A program made the translations under genes and the position numbers. From Areca catechu (Eukaryota > Streptophyta > Magnoliopsida > Arecales > Arecaceae), in contig CM038050.1 of NCBI GenBank assembly GCA_021397845.1, positions 117,789,891-117,853,890 of the forward strand: 64,000 bases of DNA, read 5' to 3'. Shown piece after piece: positions 31,387 to 42,587 of this stretch. The notes below the pieces were generated by a model. It was not told where the DNA came from and searched no databases. It saw only the letters and a list, made by a program, of their open reading frames with translations. Each line of letters begins with the position of its first letter. The first letter of the stretch is position 1.

Positions 31387-33095
31387 CAACTAAGATATCT
31401 TCAATTTTACCCATCATTTTCCACAGGAAGCTGTTCATTGATTTCAGTTCGACTTCAACTTTCTTTATACTTTTAGAAGCAGCCAAGTCTTCCATTGCTT
31501 CTTTTATTTCTACCACTCCCTTTTGCATTGTGAACATTTCTGAAGCTTGAGTATTGGCAAACGCTTCAACTGAGCCTCTTAATCTTCCAAATTCACTTCT
31601 AATTATACCAATCCCTTTGGTGTAGTCTTCTTCCATCCTTTTGCCTTCCTCTATAGATCCCATTATGATCCTCAAGTTATCCATTTCAGTTCTATAGGCT
31701 TCAAGAACTTGAGTGACTGACCTTTTAGTAGATTCAGAACTTGATGCAATCAATTCAAGGATTGGCTGGACATCTATCTCAGTTGTACTAGTTGCTGCAG
31801 TTTTGGAAGTTTCAATGTTGTCTATTCTTCCCTTCAAATCATTTAGCTATTCCCCAAATTGTGTTAATATGACATCTACTGACTTTTAAAGTTCTCCAAA
31901 CATAGCAACCATAGAAGACTTTATAGTTTCAGTCATGTTATTCATTTGATGTGCCATGAAGTCTTGTAACAGTGAAGTATCTATAGTTGGAACAGTAGTA
32001 GCATGATTGGGAACTGGAATATTAGTGGACTGATTGAAGGTAGGTGCACTGTATGGCATATCAGTCACATCTGGAACTGAGATGTTTGGAAAAGAGGTGT
32101 CAAAGTCCATATGGACTGGAGATCCCAACTATGGCTGTGGTTCGGGAATGTGCATTGTAGTGCCCTCACCAGCCTCTAACTCAGTTTGTTCTTGGACTTC
32201 TTCATTTTCTTCAACCACTGGAGTATCAGTCTTCTTCTTCCAGGTGCCATCAGACAATAAGTATCCCATTCTTTGAAAGGTTTTAGCAATGTATGTATCA
32301 ATATGGAGTAGTGTCTTACTATCCTCTCCTGTCAAATCTACATTTTTATTTTGGAAGAAGAGAGAAAGGACCATTCCATAGGGCAGGCAAGCTTTAACTT
32401 TTCTAACTACCTCCTTCATTTGGCAAATCATAACTGCAGGCAAATTGATCTTATCACCATTAATCAAGAGCTCCATAAAGCATAAATCCATTTCATTTAC
32501 CCAATCAAAATGTCCAGTTCTGGGTAAGAAGATCCTGCTAATAAAATTATGTAGGATTCTCATCTCAATTGATAACATGCTTGCTTTGAGAATCCTTATC
32601 TCATTTACCTCATTCCTCTCTAATACTGTTTGCAGGACCTTGATTATATCTTTCAGTACTAGATACTCTGTGCCTTCAAAAGGCATTTCCAAAACTCTTC
32701 CCAGAATTTCAGCAGAAATAATTATCCTTTTCCTTTAACAGAGGATTCAATGAAGTTCTCTCCAAACCTTAAATTTTCATAGAACATTCTTACTAGGTTT
32801 GGATAGATCTTAATGTCTAGGGAACACATATTCCTCCATCCTTGATTCTCAATAAAATCACCAATCACAAAACTTATCTCTTTCAAATATTCAAATAAAA
32901 CTCATCTTCCAATACTGATTGGCCTCATACCTAGAGAGAATTGATGACTTGGAGAAATTGGGCTAGCTTCTTCTTCAGAATGTGGTGGATTCCGGGAAAC
33001 AATGTCTTCTTGAAATTTCATTCTCCTTTCTTGCAGAGCCGATTCACTGATTCTTCCTGATTTCTTTCCAATTGCTCTCTTTGGCACCATAGTGC
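31379..33095 (-). pseudogene. A3 extra ORF after pol, plant transposon-protein-like
   Basis: It starts MVPKRAIGKKSGR near 33090. The conserved part at 32692-32129 has FEGTEYLVLKDII, MKEVVRKVKACLPYGMVLSL, HIDTYIAKTFQRMGYLLSDG. The tail (32128-31379) is in the same frame with three in-frame stops and is predicted coiled-coil (EEGKRMEEDYTKGIGIIRSE). A frame change lies near 32900. It is homologous to 4380-5692 with clear divergence, yet the same central block is kept. Reaction unknown. Confidence 0.75.
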
Positions 33096-33184
33096 AAAGA
33101 AATTTGAATCCCGAAGTAGTTTGTTTTGGAAATTGGAGAAGTTTGGAAAGTTTCTTGGAGGGAGATGGAAAAAGCAAACTCTAC

Positions 33185-33262
33185 GGCTTGAACTAAAAAG
33201 AGACGGCTCGACACCCGAGCCGGCTCGGCCAATAGTTCATCTACTCGAGTCGGCTCGAACAG
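33185..33262. repeat. GAGTCGGCTCG-type cluster upstream of A3 extra ORF
   Basis: Three or four words (GACGGCTCGACACC, GAGCCGGCTCGGCC, CTCGAGTCGGCTCGAAC) lie about 95-170 nt upstream of the ORF start in element sense, matching the cluster at 5855-6060 in A2. Confidence 0.6.
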
Positions 33263-33394
33263 AGGGAGCACAAAAAAAAAGTAGAATTTTTTATTTCAAT
33301 CAGAGCTCTTGAAATTTTAGGATTTGGATTGGAAGGTTATATAGATAATTTATCCTTAAGATTATGGGAGTATTTCTAGATATGATCACATAAT

Positions 33395-34576
33395 CCTAAT
33401 TCATTTTAATCATTGCAAATCTATCTAAATTCAAAGGTTTGGTAAAAATATCAGCAAGTTGGTTTTCAGTTGGCACATATTCAAGAGCAATATCATTATT
33501 CAATACATGTTCTCTTATAAAATGGTGCCTAATTTCAATGTGCTTAGTTCATGAATGCTGAACAGGATTTTTTGTTAAATTGATAGCACTTGTGTTATCA
33601 CATTTGATTGGAATTTTAGATAGTGTAACACCAAAGTCTTCAGCTGTTGTTTAATCCATAATACTTGAGCACAACAACTACCAGCGGCAATGTATTCCGC
33701 CTCACTAGTGGACAATGCTATGGAGTTTTGCTTCTTACGGTACCGTGAAATTAAATTCAATCCTAGAAATTGGCATGTACCACTAGTGCTCTTTCTATCA
33801 ATTTTGCAACCAGCATAGTCAGCATCAAAAAAACCAATTAAATCCAAAGATGATTCATTAGAATATCAAAGACCCGGATTACTTGTACCTTTAAGGTATT
33901 TGAAAATTCTTTTAACAGCAAGCATATGTGTTTCTTTAGGATTGCATTGAAATCTAGCACATATGCATACACTATATAAGATATCTGGTATACTTAAAGT
34001 TAAATATAATAGGAATCCGATCATACCTCTATAGAGCTTTTTGTCAATATTGGATCCACTTCCATCTTTGTCTAGTCTGCAGGTAGTGCTCATGGGTATG
34101 CTAGCTTCTTTGCTTGTTTCCATGCCAAATCTCTTGATTATTTCATTAATGTACTTAGCTTGGCTTATGAAAGTTCCTTCCTTCATTTATTTGACTTGTA
34201 ATCCAAGGAAGTAGTTAAGCTCACCCATAAGGTTCATTTTAAACTCACCCTGCATTAGCTTAGCAAATTCTTCACAAAAACTTTCATTAGTTGCACCAAA
34301 GATAATGTCATCATCATAAATTTGTACAACTAATGTTTCATTATTTTTCATTTTAATGAAGAGAGTTTTATCAACATTTTCTCTTTTAAAATCATTTTCA
34401 AGTAAAAACATGCTCAGTCTATCATACTAGGCCCTAGGTGCTTGTTTCAAACCATATAAAGCTTTATTTAATTTAAACACATGATTTGGAAAAGCATGAT
34501 TTTCAAAACCTGGTGGCTGTTCTACAAAAATTTGTTCAGAAGTAAGTTCCTTTGGAAAAGCACTTTTGATATCCAT
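33395..34576 (-). pseudogene. A3 RT C-terminal part and RNase H
   Basis: After a stop at 34575 the frame continues MDIKSAFPKELTSEQIFVEQ, NKALYGLKQAPRA and a stop. The catalytic block reads VQIYDDDIIFGATNE (34340-34290), where the usual Y-V-D-D has Asp for Val. Then come GELNYFLGLQVK, the connection block (34186-33866), and RNase H (33847-33395: FFDADYAGCKIDRKSTSGTC, ALSTSEAEYIAA, ending TENQLADIFTKPLNLDRF). Four or more stops make it inactive. Confidence 0.88.
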
Positions 34577-36235
34577 TTAAAAGAGTTTAAAGTTTATGTA
34601 GCAAGCAAATACAAGAAGTAATCTAATAGTTTCAGGTCTTGCTATGGGAGCATAAGTATCATCAAAATCGATACCCTTTTCTTGATTGTACTCTTTTGCT
34701 ACCAACCTTGCTTTATTTCTTATAATTTTGCCATTCTCATCTAGTTTGTTCCTATAGACCCATTTGGTTCCTATAATTGGATGGCCTGTAGGTCTACTAA
34801 CTAGTGTCCAAACATTGTTCCTTTCTAACTGGTTTAATTCATCAAGCATGGCCATCATCCAGTTATGATCAGTTTTAGCCTCTTCTAAACTATGTGGTTC
34901 AATTTGAGAGACAAAGGCTAGGTAGTCAAGTGCATCTCTATGTGCTGACCTAGTCCTAACACCATGAGAAGGATCACCAATAATTAAATTTTTGGGATGT
35001 GAAGTTACATACCTCCATTCTTTTGATAAATCAGCATGATCCTTGCTTACCATTTCACTTCCATCTTGCGTTGGCTTGTCTTGAATGTTTAGATCTTCCA
35101 TTTTCTTGTATAGTGTACCTGCATCATTATCTATATACTCATCCTTTCTAGATTGTGAGGGGTTAGCTTCATCAAAAACAACATGAATTGACTCTTCAAC
35201 AGTAAAAGTCCTTTTATTAAATACTCTATATGCTTTGCTATGTAATGAATAACCAAGGAATATAGATTCATCATATTTTGCATCAAATTTTCCTAGGTTA
35301 TCTTTGCCATTATTTAACACAAAGCATTTACACCCAAAAACATGAAAGTAATTGATATTTGATTTTCTTCCATTCCAAAGCTCATAGGGGGTTTTCTTTG
35401 AAATTGGGCGCATTAAAACTTGGTTTAGTATATAACAGGCAGTGTTCACCGCTTCTGCCCAAAAGTACCTTGAAAGATTACCTTCACAAAACATTGTTTG
35501 GGCCATTTCTTCCAAAGTTCTACTCTTCCTCTCTACAACACTATTTTGTTGTGGTGTTCTAGGAGCAGAGAAGTTGTGATCAATGCCATGCTCAGTGAAA
35601 TATTCATCAAAGAATTGATTTTGAAATTCAGTTCCATGATCACTTCTTATAGAAATAACAAAAAGAATTTTCTCATTTGAAACTTTTTTATGAAATTTTT
35701 GAAATACATCAAAAGTTTCATCTTTATGTGCAATAAATAATACCCATGTGAATCTAGAAAAGTCATCTACAATCACAAGGTCATATTTCATATCTCCTAG
35801 GCTTGTGGTCCTAGTTGGTCCAAATAAGTCCATGTGAAGTAGCTCAAGGGGTCTAGTTGTTGAAATAATATTTTTCGATTTAAAACTCCTCCTAGTTTGT
35901 TTGCCTAATTGACAAGCATCATATACATAATCAAGATCAAATTTAAAATGTGGCAAACCTCTAACTAGATTATTTGAGATTAATTTGGCAATAGTATGCA
36001 TGCTAGCATGACCTAATCGTCTATGCCATAGTAAACATGACTCCTTGGTCTTAGCATTCATTGCTACTAGACTGAAACTACTAGACATGGCTAGATCATT
36101 CACATCTACCACATAGATGTTTCCAAGTCTATGGCCAACGAATTTATTGCTAGAGTCAAGAGAGTTAGTTACTATGCACATAGATGATTCAAAGATAACT
36201 TTGAATTCTTTATCACATAATTGACTAATACTCAA
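34577..36235 (-). CDS. A3 GAG-pre-integrase, integrase and RT start (552 codons)
   Basis: The longest open frame in the window. Residues 60-125: zinc block (LLWHRRLGHASMHTIAKLIS, CQLGKQTRRSFKSK). Residues 135-250: integrase core with Asp in DLVIVDDFSRFTWVLFI, Asp in SIRSDHGTEFQ, and Glu in PQQNSVVERKSRTLEEMAQ, the DD(35)E set complete. Residues 270-340: C-terminal GKK-type region (GCKCFVLNNGKDNLGKFDAK). Residues 480-552: RT start (NNVWTLVSRPTGHPIIGTKW). It ends at a stop replacing a codon inside RT, so it is a fragment of the polyprotein. Confidence 0.9.
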   Translation of the reverse strand: MSISQLCDKEFKVIFESSMCIVTNSLDSSNKFVGHRLGNIYVVDVNDLAMSSSFSLVAMNAKTKESCLLWHRRLGHASMHTIAKLISNNLVRGLPHFKFDLDYVYDACQLGKQTRRSFKSKNIISTTRPLELLHMDLFGPTRTTSLGDMKYDLVIVDDFSRFTWVLFIAHKDETFDVFQKFHKKVSNEKILFVISIRSDHGTEFQNQFFDEYFTEHGIDHNFSAPRTPQQNSVVERKSRTLEEMAQTMFCEGNLSRYFWAEAVNTACYILNQVLMRPISKKTPYELWNGRKSNINYFHVFGCKCFVLNNGKDNLGKFDAKYDESIFLGYSLHSKAYRVFNKRTFTVEESIHVVFDEANPSQSRKDEYIDNDAGTLYKKMEDLNIQDKPTQDGSEMVSKDHADLSKEWRYVTSHPKNLIIGDPSHGVRTRSAHRDALDYLAFVSQIEPHSLEEAKTDHNWMMAMLDELNQLERNNVWTLVSRPTGHPIIGTKWVYRNKLDENGKIIRNKARLVAKEYNQEKGIDFDDTYAPIARPETIRLLLVFACYINFKLF

Positions 36236-36483
36236 TAAGTTATGCTTTTCAATTTATCTACTAGCAATACATCTTCAACAAAAGTACACGAGGTTATTTT
36301 GATCTTACCAATTCCAATTATTATTTCCTTTCCATTATCTCTAAATGTAACCAATCCTCCTTCTTTCATTTGTAGGGTGATGAACTGATCTTTGTCACCC
36401 GTCATATGCCTTGAACAGCCGCTGTCAAGATACCATCTTTTCTTTAATTTATGAGTTGCAAGACAATCCTGCAAAACAATCAA
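36232..36483 (-). pseudogene. A3 aspartic protease
   Basis: WYLDSGCSRHMTGDKDQFI carries the D-S-G active site; VTFRDNGKEIIIGIGKIKI and EDVLLVDKL follow. A frame change near 36235 separates it from the next domain. It releases the mature proteins from the Gag-Pol precursor. Confidence 0.85.
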
Positions 36484-36489
36484 GGAGTG

Positions 36490-37710
36490 ATTTTAGGTAC
36501 CCAAGCTAACTTGGATCCTTTCGGTTAGCAAAATTAGTTCCCTTTGGAACCCAAATGATTCTAAATTTCAATGCACTAATCATGGGATTTTTTAATGAAT
36601 TGCATTGATAGGATTTATGTCCAGATCTATGACATGCATAATAAATAATTTTATCATTTTTTAATGATGCATGCTTTGAAGCTATAAAAGATGCAGAAAC
36701 AAAATATTTGGTTCAAAAGATTTTTGCATAGAATTCCTAGGAACATATTTCAAGCCATTTGAAATTGGTTTCGATGGAAAATCTTCTTTAGGTTTAGCAT
36801 TTGAAGCTGAAGCTTTCGAAGATACAAATTTTGTTGCTAAAATTCCTTTAGCATTTAAAACATTGAATCCAATTCCAGCTTTACTTTTTGAATCCTTTTG
36901 CTCTTTCAAAATTAGCTCAAGCTTATTAGAACTCAAAGTAAGTTTTTCTACTAAGGGCTTAAGCTTTTCAACCACCTTTTTCAAATCAGTATTTTGACAA
37001 CTAAAATATTATTTGTCTCATTCAAAACATTTATCTCATTATTCAAAACAATAATATTGTCAGAAAAGATATTCAATTCTTTTTGTAATAGATTATTCTT
37101 TTCAGAAATCTTATCCTTGTCTTTTATTAAAACATCATTTTGTTTCTTCAAGGATTAAATTTTAATCCCAGCTTTCTTAAATTCAATAAGTAAATCATGA
37201 AATGCTAAGTTCAGTTCATCATATGAAAATTCAGTTTATAGCTCAGGGGATGATACCTCATTTTCGAGACCCATCAAACAAAGATTCGTAGATTTGGGAG
37301 CCTCTTCTTCTTCAGTGGATGAGGATGCTTCGCTGTCGCTCCACGTTGCTACCATTGCTTTCTTTTTCTTTTTCTGAAATCCCTTTTTCAATAAAGGGCA
37401 ATCTTGTCAGATGTGCCCTGGCTTTTTGCATTCATAACAGGTGGGCACTTCTTTTTCTTTCTCCTTTTCCTTGTCTTTCTCCTTACTGAACTCTTTGTTC
37501 TTGTGGGGTTTTCTAAAATATCTTACTTTTCTTCTTCCTAAGAACTTTCTAAATTTTCTGATGACCATGACAATGTCTTCGTCTTCCATGTCGCTTTCAG
37601 TAGAGGAGCTCTCTTCTTCCGATCCTTCATCCTTCCTAGAATCCATAGCAGCTTTGAAGGCGATAAAATTTCTTCTTCTTTTGATCATCTTCAGCTCGGT
37701 GCTGCATGAT
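36490..37710 (-). pseudogene. A3 gag C-terminal part
   Basis: 37688-37407 carries a Glu/Ser-rich tract, a basic tract and the knuckle start (C-YE-C-KKPG-H, near 37440-37400, continuing beyond a stop as C). A broken coiled coil runs to 36984-36682 (KLKPLVEKLTLSSNKLELIL). A1 has the same order. The C1 insertion cuts it from its N-terminus at 37711. Confidence 0.82.
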
Positions 37711-37715
37711 CAATT

Positions 37716-40142
37716 TGAAAGGGATATGCCCTACAAGCCAATCTATGTTGTATCTCCCAAACCATTGTAATTGACAATAATCTAATAAAGGCATTATTTT
37801 TCATCATACGCTGTGTTTATATTATATGATGAATCCCATATATTAGGGCTATGATTTTAGGGTTATGATGAGATCATACCAGTGCGACCTAAAGTCTTAA
37901 AATCTTAATCTAAAATATTCCTAGTCAAAAGAACCCTGAGTAGGGGATCAGGGTTTTTCCGGTAAGACTAGCACATCCCATGTATACTGGAGAGGGTGAT
38001 TGCTCTCACAGTCACTTGTGTATGACACTAATACTAGGATGTGGGTGCTCATTAGAGAATGAGTTCACTGATATGATCCAACTTGAGAACATCTAATGGA
38101 GTCTTAGCTACATATCAATAGAAGGTTCTCATAGTGGGAGTGGTACAAGTAATCCTTTGACCTGAGACTACCATAAGTACCTTATGTACATGAACCATGC
38201 TTTGGTTCAATTCTAATCATGACACTGAGTCATGCAAAGGATTGATACTGGGAATGGTGAATTGGATATGAAGGTAATGAGTAGGTCAACAAGGAATCGA
38301 TCACTCTTAGTAAGAGGAGATTGCATCCAGCTAGTTATCAATCGGATGATGACTCAGAGAATCTTTGATCAAAGTAAAGATATTAGAGATTATTTCTAAT
38401 ATCAAGATAATTGAATCATCAATATAAGATTGAGCTAGAAACGAATGTAATATTGGAATTGACATATATCCATATCCATAATTATATTCTGGGTGCAGGC
38501 TGATCGAGGGATTTAATTGTACGGTAACTTTCTACTGAAGGATAGTTTTGGTGTTTCACCAGAATTTCCATATCTTCTGGGTAGACATGACACGTTGCTA
38601 GACGTCAATCTTGTCTTGTGGGTTGATTAAATTGAATGATCACTTACTAGGAAGAGTCCTAATTGATCATAATCGAGTAAGTCCGATTTGACCTAAATCG
38701 ATTAGAAAGAATTCTAATCAAATTAGGTCAACTTGTATTCGAACCCACTGCTGGCTAGATGTGGAACCCAATGGGTCACACACTTAAGAGAATTGATCAA
38801 GGGTTTAATTTTGTAATTAAATCATTTTGCATGATGACACTCTAGCAGGTGTTGCAAATCCTAGCTTCTATTCGAATTAAATTCGAATTAGGGTTCCGGA
38901 TTGGTTCAATTTGGGTTCTAATTGGATCTAATTAGACCCTAATTGAATTTATAGGGGTTATGGCTAACCCTATTGGCTAACCATGCACCTAGGCTGGCCC
39001 CCCACCCGCCCTTAGCATTTTCATGCCAAAATGCCAAGAGTCCATGCGCTAATGGACTCTTGGCGCGCCATTTGGAAGAGTCCATGGCGCATGGACTCTT
39101 GGCGCACCCCACTTAATTCTCTGATGAATTTAGATGGGCCGGCCTCCTTTCTTAGAGTTAGCACCTCAGATATGCCTCCTTGGATGGGAATCCAATGGTT
39201 GATGGGTTTTTAAGAAAGAAAGAAAGCGCTATTTCTTCCCGGTTGCGTGAAATAACATCTCTTCGGAGATGAAAAGTCACGACTCCTTTCTTTTTAAAAC
39301 ATCGTGACTTTTCCTTTAAGAAAGGCCATGGGATTTAATCTGGAAGGCCGTGAGAAGGAGGGAAGGGGCGTGAGAAAATGAGAAGGGCGTGAGAAGGAGT
39401 TTATGGAGAGTTGTGTGGGCGCCTCTCTGAAAACTATTTAAGGGGTCAGGAAAATCAGAATGGGTGATTGAAATCTGTAATGTTTTTATTTTTCTTCTTC
39501 CTCTCCAAAAGATTCCTTCCCTCTTTTCTTGTTTTACATTGTTTCCTTTATAGAGGGATCCTCTGTCAAAACTCTATTGCTGAACAAAAATAAAAGAGAA
39601 GGTCTCCGACGGTAAAGGAAAGAAGGAGTTCTGATATTCTTTCCTTTCTTTCTTACATTAAGACATTCTTGTCTTAATTTCTCCTCCAATTTAAGACAAG
39701 CCTATATCCTCTTAGGACAAGGTCTTATCTTCAAGACAAGGGTATCTTAAAGGGCCAAGGTCTTAGTGGAAGGAGGAGAAGAGATCAAAGAAAGGGAGGC
39801 AACCTTTTGTGTGGAAGAATTCCAGCCATAATCCGAAGAATCAAGTTCTAGGAAGAAGAACTCAATAGGAACCATTGGACAAGAAGATAGTGTTCTTGAT
39901 CATTGCTCTGTGTGGATCACCATCGGAGGGCGGACACCTGTACGCCTGGTGAATTCAGTTAGCCCATTCAACTTCAAGTTTGTTGGAATAAGCGATTACA
40001 GAGTACCCTAATCCTAATTTGCATAGATATGCTTGTCATATGTTCTAGTCTTATTTAAGGATTTCCTGGTTTAGGGTTTTTGGTGTGCATTTAGTTTCAA
40101 TTTTGAAATTACCCTTTCGCTGTGTTGCACCGGAACCCAACA
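37716..40142 (+). mobile_element. C1 5' LTR (2427 bp)
   Basis: TGAAAGGGATATGCCC to CCCAACA. A TATA-like TATTTAAGG lies near 39427. Downstream come AAGACAAG/CTTGTCTT repeats (39655-39770) with a hairpin TTAAGACA...TGTCTTAA at about 39658-39677. The small frames inside have no homology. Confidence 0.95.
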
Positions 40143-40143
40143 G

Positions 40144-40155
40144 TGGTATCAGAGC
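40144..40155 (+). promoter_or_regulatory. C1 primer-binding site
   Basis: TGGTATCAGAGC, exact complement of the plant initiator tRNA-Met 3' end, one base after the LTR. Confidence 0.95.
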
Positions 40156-40331
40156 CACCTTAATTAGGACTATAATCTATGATAGTTTGTATGTTACATA
40201 TTAGGATTTTTAAATCCTAATATGTTATTACACTTAGCATATCTTTGATTGCATATATGTTTTGATGTATGCCACTAGTTAGGGTTTTTCACTCAAACCC
40301 TAATTATTATAGAGATATGTTTAGTTTTGAA

Positions 40332-40409
40332 GTCATCATACTGAAACAAGGTTGCCCTGGCATAATGGTGGATCCATTATGTGGTAAATGGTTGTCCTAG
40401 TATGATGAC
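40332..40409 (+). other. Nested inverted repeat (cruciform/four-arm) in C1 leader
   Basis: The outer arms GTCATCATACT (40332-40342) and AGTATGATGAC (40399-40409) pair over 11 bp. The inner arms CATAATGG (40361-40368) and CCATTATG (40374-40381) pair over 8 bp with a 5-nt loop. The two spacers (18 and 17 nt) each carry a GGTTGYCCT word. Confidence 0.75.
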
Positions 40410-40799
40410 ACACTTAGCACATATTTGATTATAAGAGTGATATGTTGATTGTGATACGTTCTATAAGAATGTACTAGCAATTTATAAATCCATCCTTTTA
40501 AAAATTTATTAAGTCTTAGTATATTTAACTAATAAGCATCACTAGTCATGATGTACAATTGATCATTCAGTGTCTAGAAAGGTGGTTCTGGGAAGGTAAA
40601 GAGAATTATGGTTTTTAATTGATTCCGTTGACTGACCTGGCCAATTTTTATTGGTGTCTAGGAAAGCAACTGGGGGACTCCCACATCTCTTCCACTTGCC
40701 TGGCCGATTTGATTAAATTTAAATCTTGACTAAAATGCTTAGTGTTAAAAATACTATATATTGGCCTTCCTTCATGCTGGATCATTATTGTGTTATGAA

Positions 40800-40840
40800 C
40801 CACATTAGGTTTGTTGTGTTATCTGCAAGACCTAATATGG
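40800..40840 (+). other. C1 leader stem-loop 1
   Basis: Arms 40800-40810 (CCACATTAGGT) and 40830-40840 (ACCTAATATGG) pair at 10 of 11 positions around the 19-nt loop TTGTTGTGTTATCTGCAAG. Confidence 0.8.
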
Positions 40841-40891
40841 TGATTGACATGATACTAGTCTAGTGCATAGATATGCTTACAGTATATTCAG

Positions 40892-40928
40892 TATAATGCT
40901 TTGATGTGTTATCTGCAAGGGCATTATA
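40892..40928 (+). other. C1 leader stem-loop 2
   Basis: Arms TATAATGCT (40892-40900) and GGCATTATA (40920-40928) pair at nine positions, one G-U, around the 19-nt loop TTGATGTGTTATCTGCAAG. Confidence 0.8.
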
Positions 40929-40970
40929 TTTGAGTATTGACTGTATAGAAATAAAAGGATCTTGACTTAA

Positions 40971-41020
40971 CTAGAACATTATGGTTTGTTGTGTTTTCTG
41001 CAAGACTAATAATGTTCTAG
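40971..41020 (+). other. C1 leader stem-loop 3
   Basis: Outer arms CTAGAACATTAT (40971-40982) and ATAATGTTCTAG (41009-41020) are perfect over 12 bp. Then come a one-base bulge (41008) and GGT/ACT around the 19-nt loop TTGTTGTGTTTTCTGCAAG (40986-41004). Confidence 0.82.
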
Positions 41021-41080
41021 AGGCCAAGTTACTTCTTGAGAATTATATGAGATATAATTGGAAGAGTTCCTACCTTTGAG

Positions 41081-41123
41081 CTTATAAAAGATTTGTTATG
41101 TTTTCTGCAAGATCTTTTATAAG
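41081..41123 (+). other. C1 leader stem-loop 4
   Basis: Arms CTTATAAAAGAT (41081-41092) and ATCTTTTATAAG (41112-41123) are perfect over 12 bp around the 19-nt loop TTGTTATGTTTTCTGCAAG. Confidence 0.85.
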
Positions 41124-41301
41124 TTATTAGGATCTCAATCTCACTAAGAAAAACCGATCAGGGTTCTTCTCGATTATCATAGTGAGGGCTATGATTTTTG
41201 ATAAAATAGTGGGAGACATAATTAAATTGAAGACCTAATTTAATTATGTAAGTCATTTCAGGTTGTTTGCTTATGTATTGTTCTTTATTAAATGTAGATA
41301 A

Positions 41302-42092
41302 ATGGCATCTTCATTATCACTGCAAAGTATCTTAGACACCAACAAACTGACTGGTCCGAACTATGTGGACTGGTTGAGAAATTTAAAGATTGTACTGAGT
41401 TCAAAAAAACTTTTTTATATTCTTGATACCCCTAGTCTTAATCCACTAGGGGATGATGCCACAGAGGAAGATATGGCCACATACAAAATGTGGCAGAATG
41501 ACTCCCTTACTATCAAGTGTATCATACTAGCCTCTATGACCAATGAGTTACAGAGACAGCATGAAAGCATGGATACTCAATCCATAATGCTCAATTTAAA
41601 AGAGCTTTACGGAGAACATAGCAGAACTGCTAGATATGAAATATCTAAGCAATTATTCCATGCTAGGATGACAGAGGGAACATCCGTTCAGGATCATGTT
41701 CTGAAGATAATTGACTTAATCACCAGATTGGGTCAATTAGGTTTTATTATGGATGGGGAGTTGAATCAGGATTTAATCCTGCAATCACTCCTAGAGTCAT
41801 TTTCTCAGTTTGTCTTGAATTATCACATGAACAAACTGAACACTTCCTTGCCTGAGCTGTTAAATATGTTAAAAACAGCAGAGAGCCACGTTAAGAAAGA
41901 AAAGGCTCCACTTCTTCTTATTGATAAGACAATAAGAAGAAATCAGGCAAAAAGGATTTTAATAGGAGGCTAAACCCTAAGGGTGGCATCAATAAGAATA
42001 AGAAAGGAAAGAAGGCCTCAAAATAGTCAACCTGTTTCTTTTGCGGCAAAGCGGGACATTGGAAAAGGAATTGCAAGGCTTATCTTGCAACT
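41302..42092 (+). pseudogene. C1 gag with zinc knuckle
   Basis: The main open part is 41302-41973 (224 codons), starting MASSLSLQSI with copia gag blocks LTGPNYVDWLRNLKIVLSSK, YKMWQNDSLTIKCIILASM and HARMTEGTSVQDHVLKI. A one-base shift near 41950 moves to another frame, which has a TAG near 42026 and then a complete knuckle C-FF-C-GKAG-H-WKRN-C. The ATG at 41302 matches the family's usual short N-terminus. The capsid part could still be made alone. Confidence 0.9.
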
Positions 42093-42587
42093 GTGAAGCC
42101 TGGTGCGTCAGATGCACCAAAAGGTATGTATGAGATACATGCTATATTGACATTAAATTCGTCTATATTAAATACTTGGGTATTGGATACCGCTTGTGGT
42201 TACCATATATGCAAATCTTTGCAGGACCTCCACAAGCTTAAAGTATTGAAGGAAGGTGACTTCAATCTCTACGGTGCTAGTGGTGATATCATCCAAGCAG
42301 AAGCTGTAGGGACTTATATTCTGAAGTTGCCTTCAGGGAAGATCTTGGAGTTAGAAAATTGTTATTATATGCCTAAGATTATTAGGAACATTATATCTAT
42401 TCCTTTGTTATTAAAACAAGGATATGTAATGGATGTAACGAGCACTGGTTGCTCGATAATGTTGTCTAATAAAATTATTTGTTCTGGCATATTTAGTAAT
42501 GGGCTCTTAACTCTTTCTTCCAATGATAGTGTTTTTCATGTCAATAATAAAAGAAAAAGAAAATACTTTAATGATACTTTACTTTAG
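42093..42587 (+). pseudogene. C1 aspartic protease
   Basis: The active-site block is STWVLDTACGYHICKSLQDL-like: NTWVLDTACGYHIC has D-T-A where D-T-G/D-S-G is usual, so Gly is changed. Further blocks are LPSGKILELENCYYMPKII and NIISIPLLLKQGY. The frame stops at 42585-42587 (TAG) where the next domain's Trp of LWHHRLGHV is expected. Confidence 0.85.

Larger units (their letters stand above)
40156..41301 (+). other. C1 untranslated leader, highly structured
   Basis: 1.1 kb without coding sequence between primer site and gag. It holds a nested inverted repeat (40332-40409), a phrase conserved in C2 ('ggttctgggaaggtaaag', 40583), and four stem-loops with a fixed 19-nt loop (40800-41123). The last hairpin ends about 180 nt before gag. 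Confidence 0.8.

Noticed and set aside
40144..40155. Possible tRNA gene pieces at TGGTATCAGAGC sites
   Set aside because: Only the 12-nt complement of the tRNA-Met 3' end is present, exactly at LTR borders; these are primer sites.
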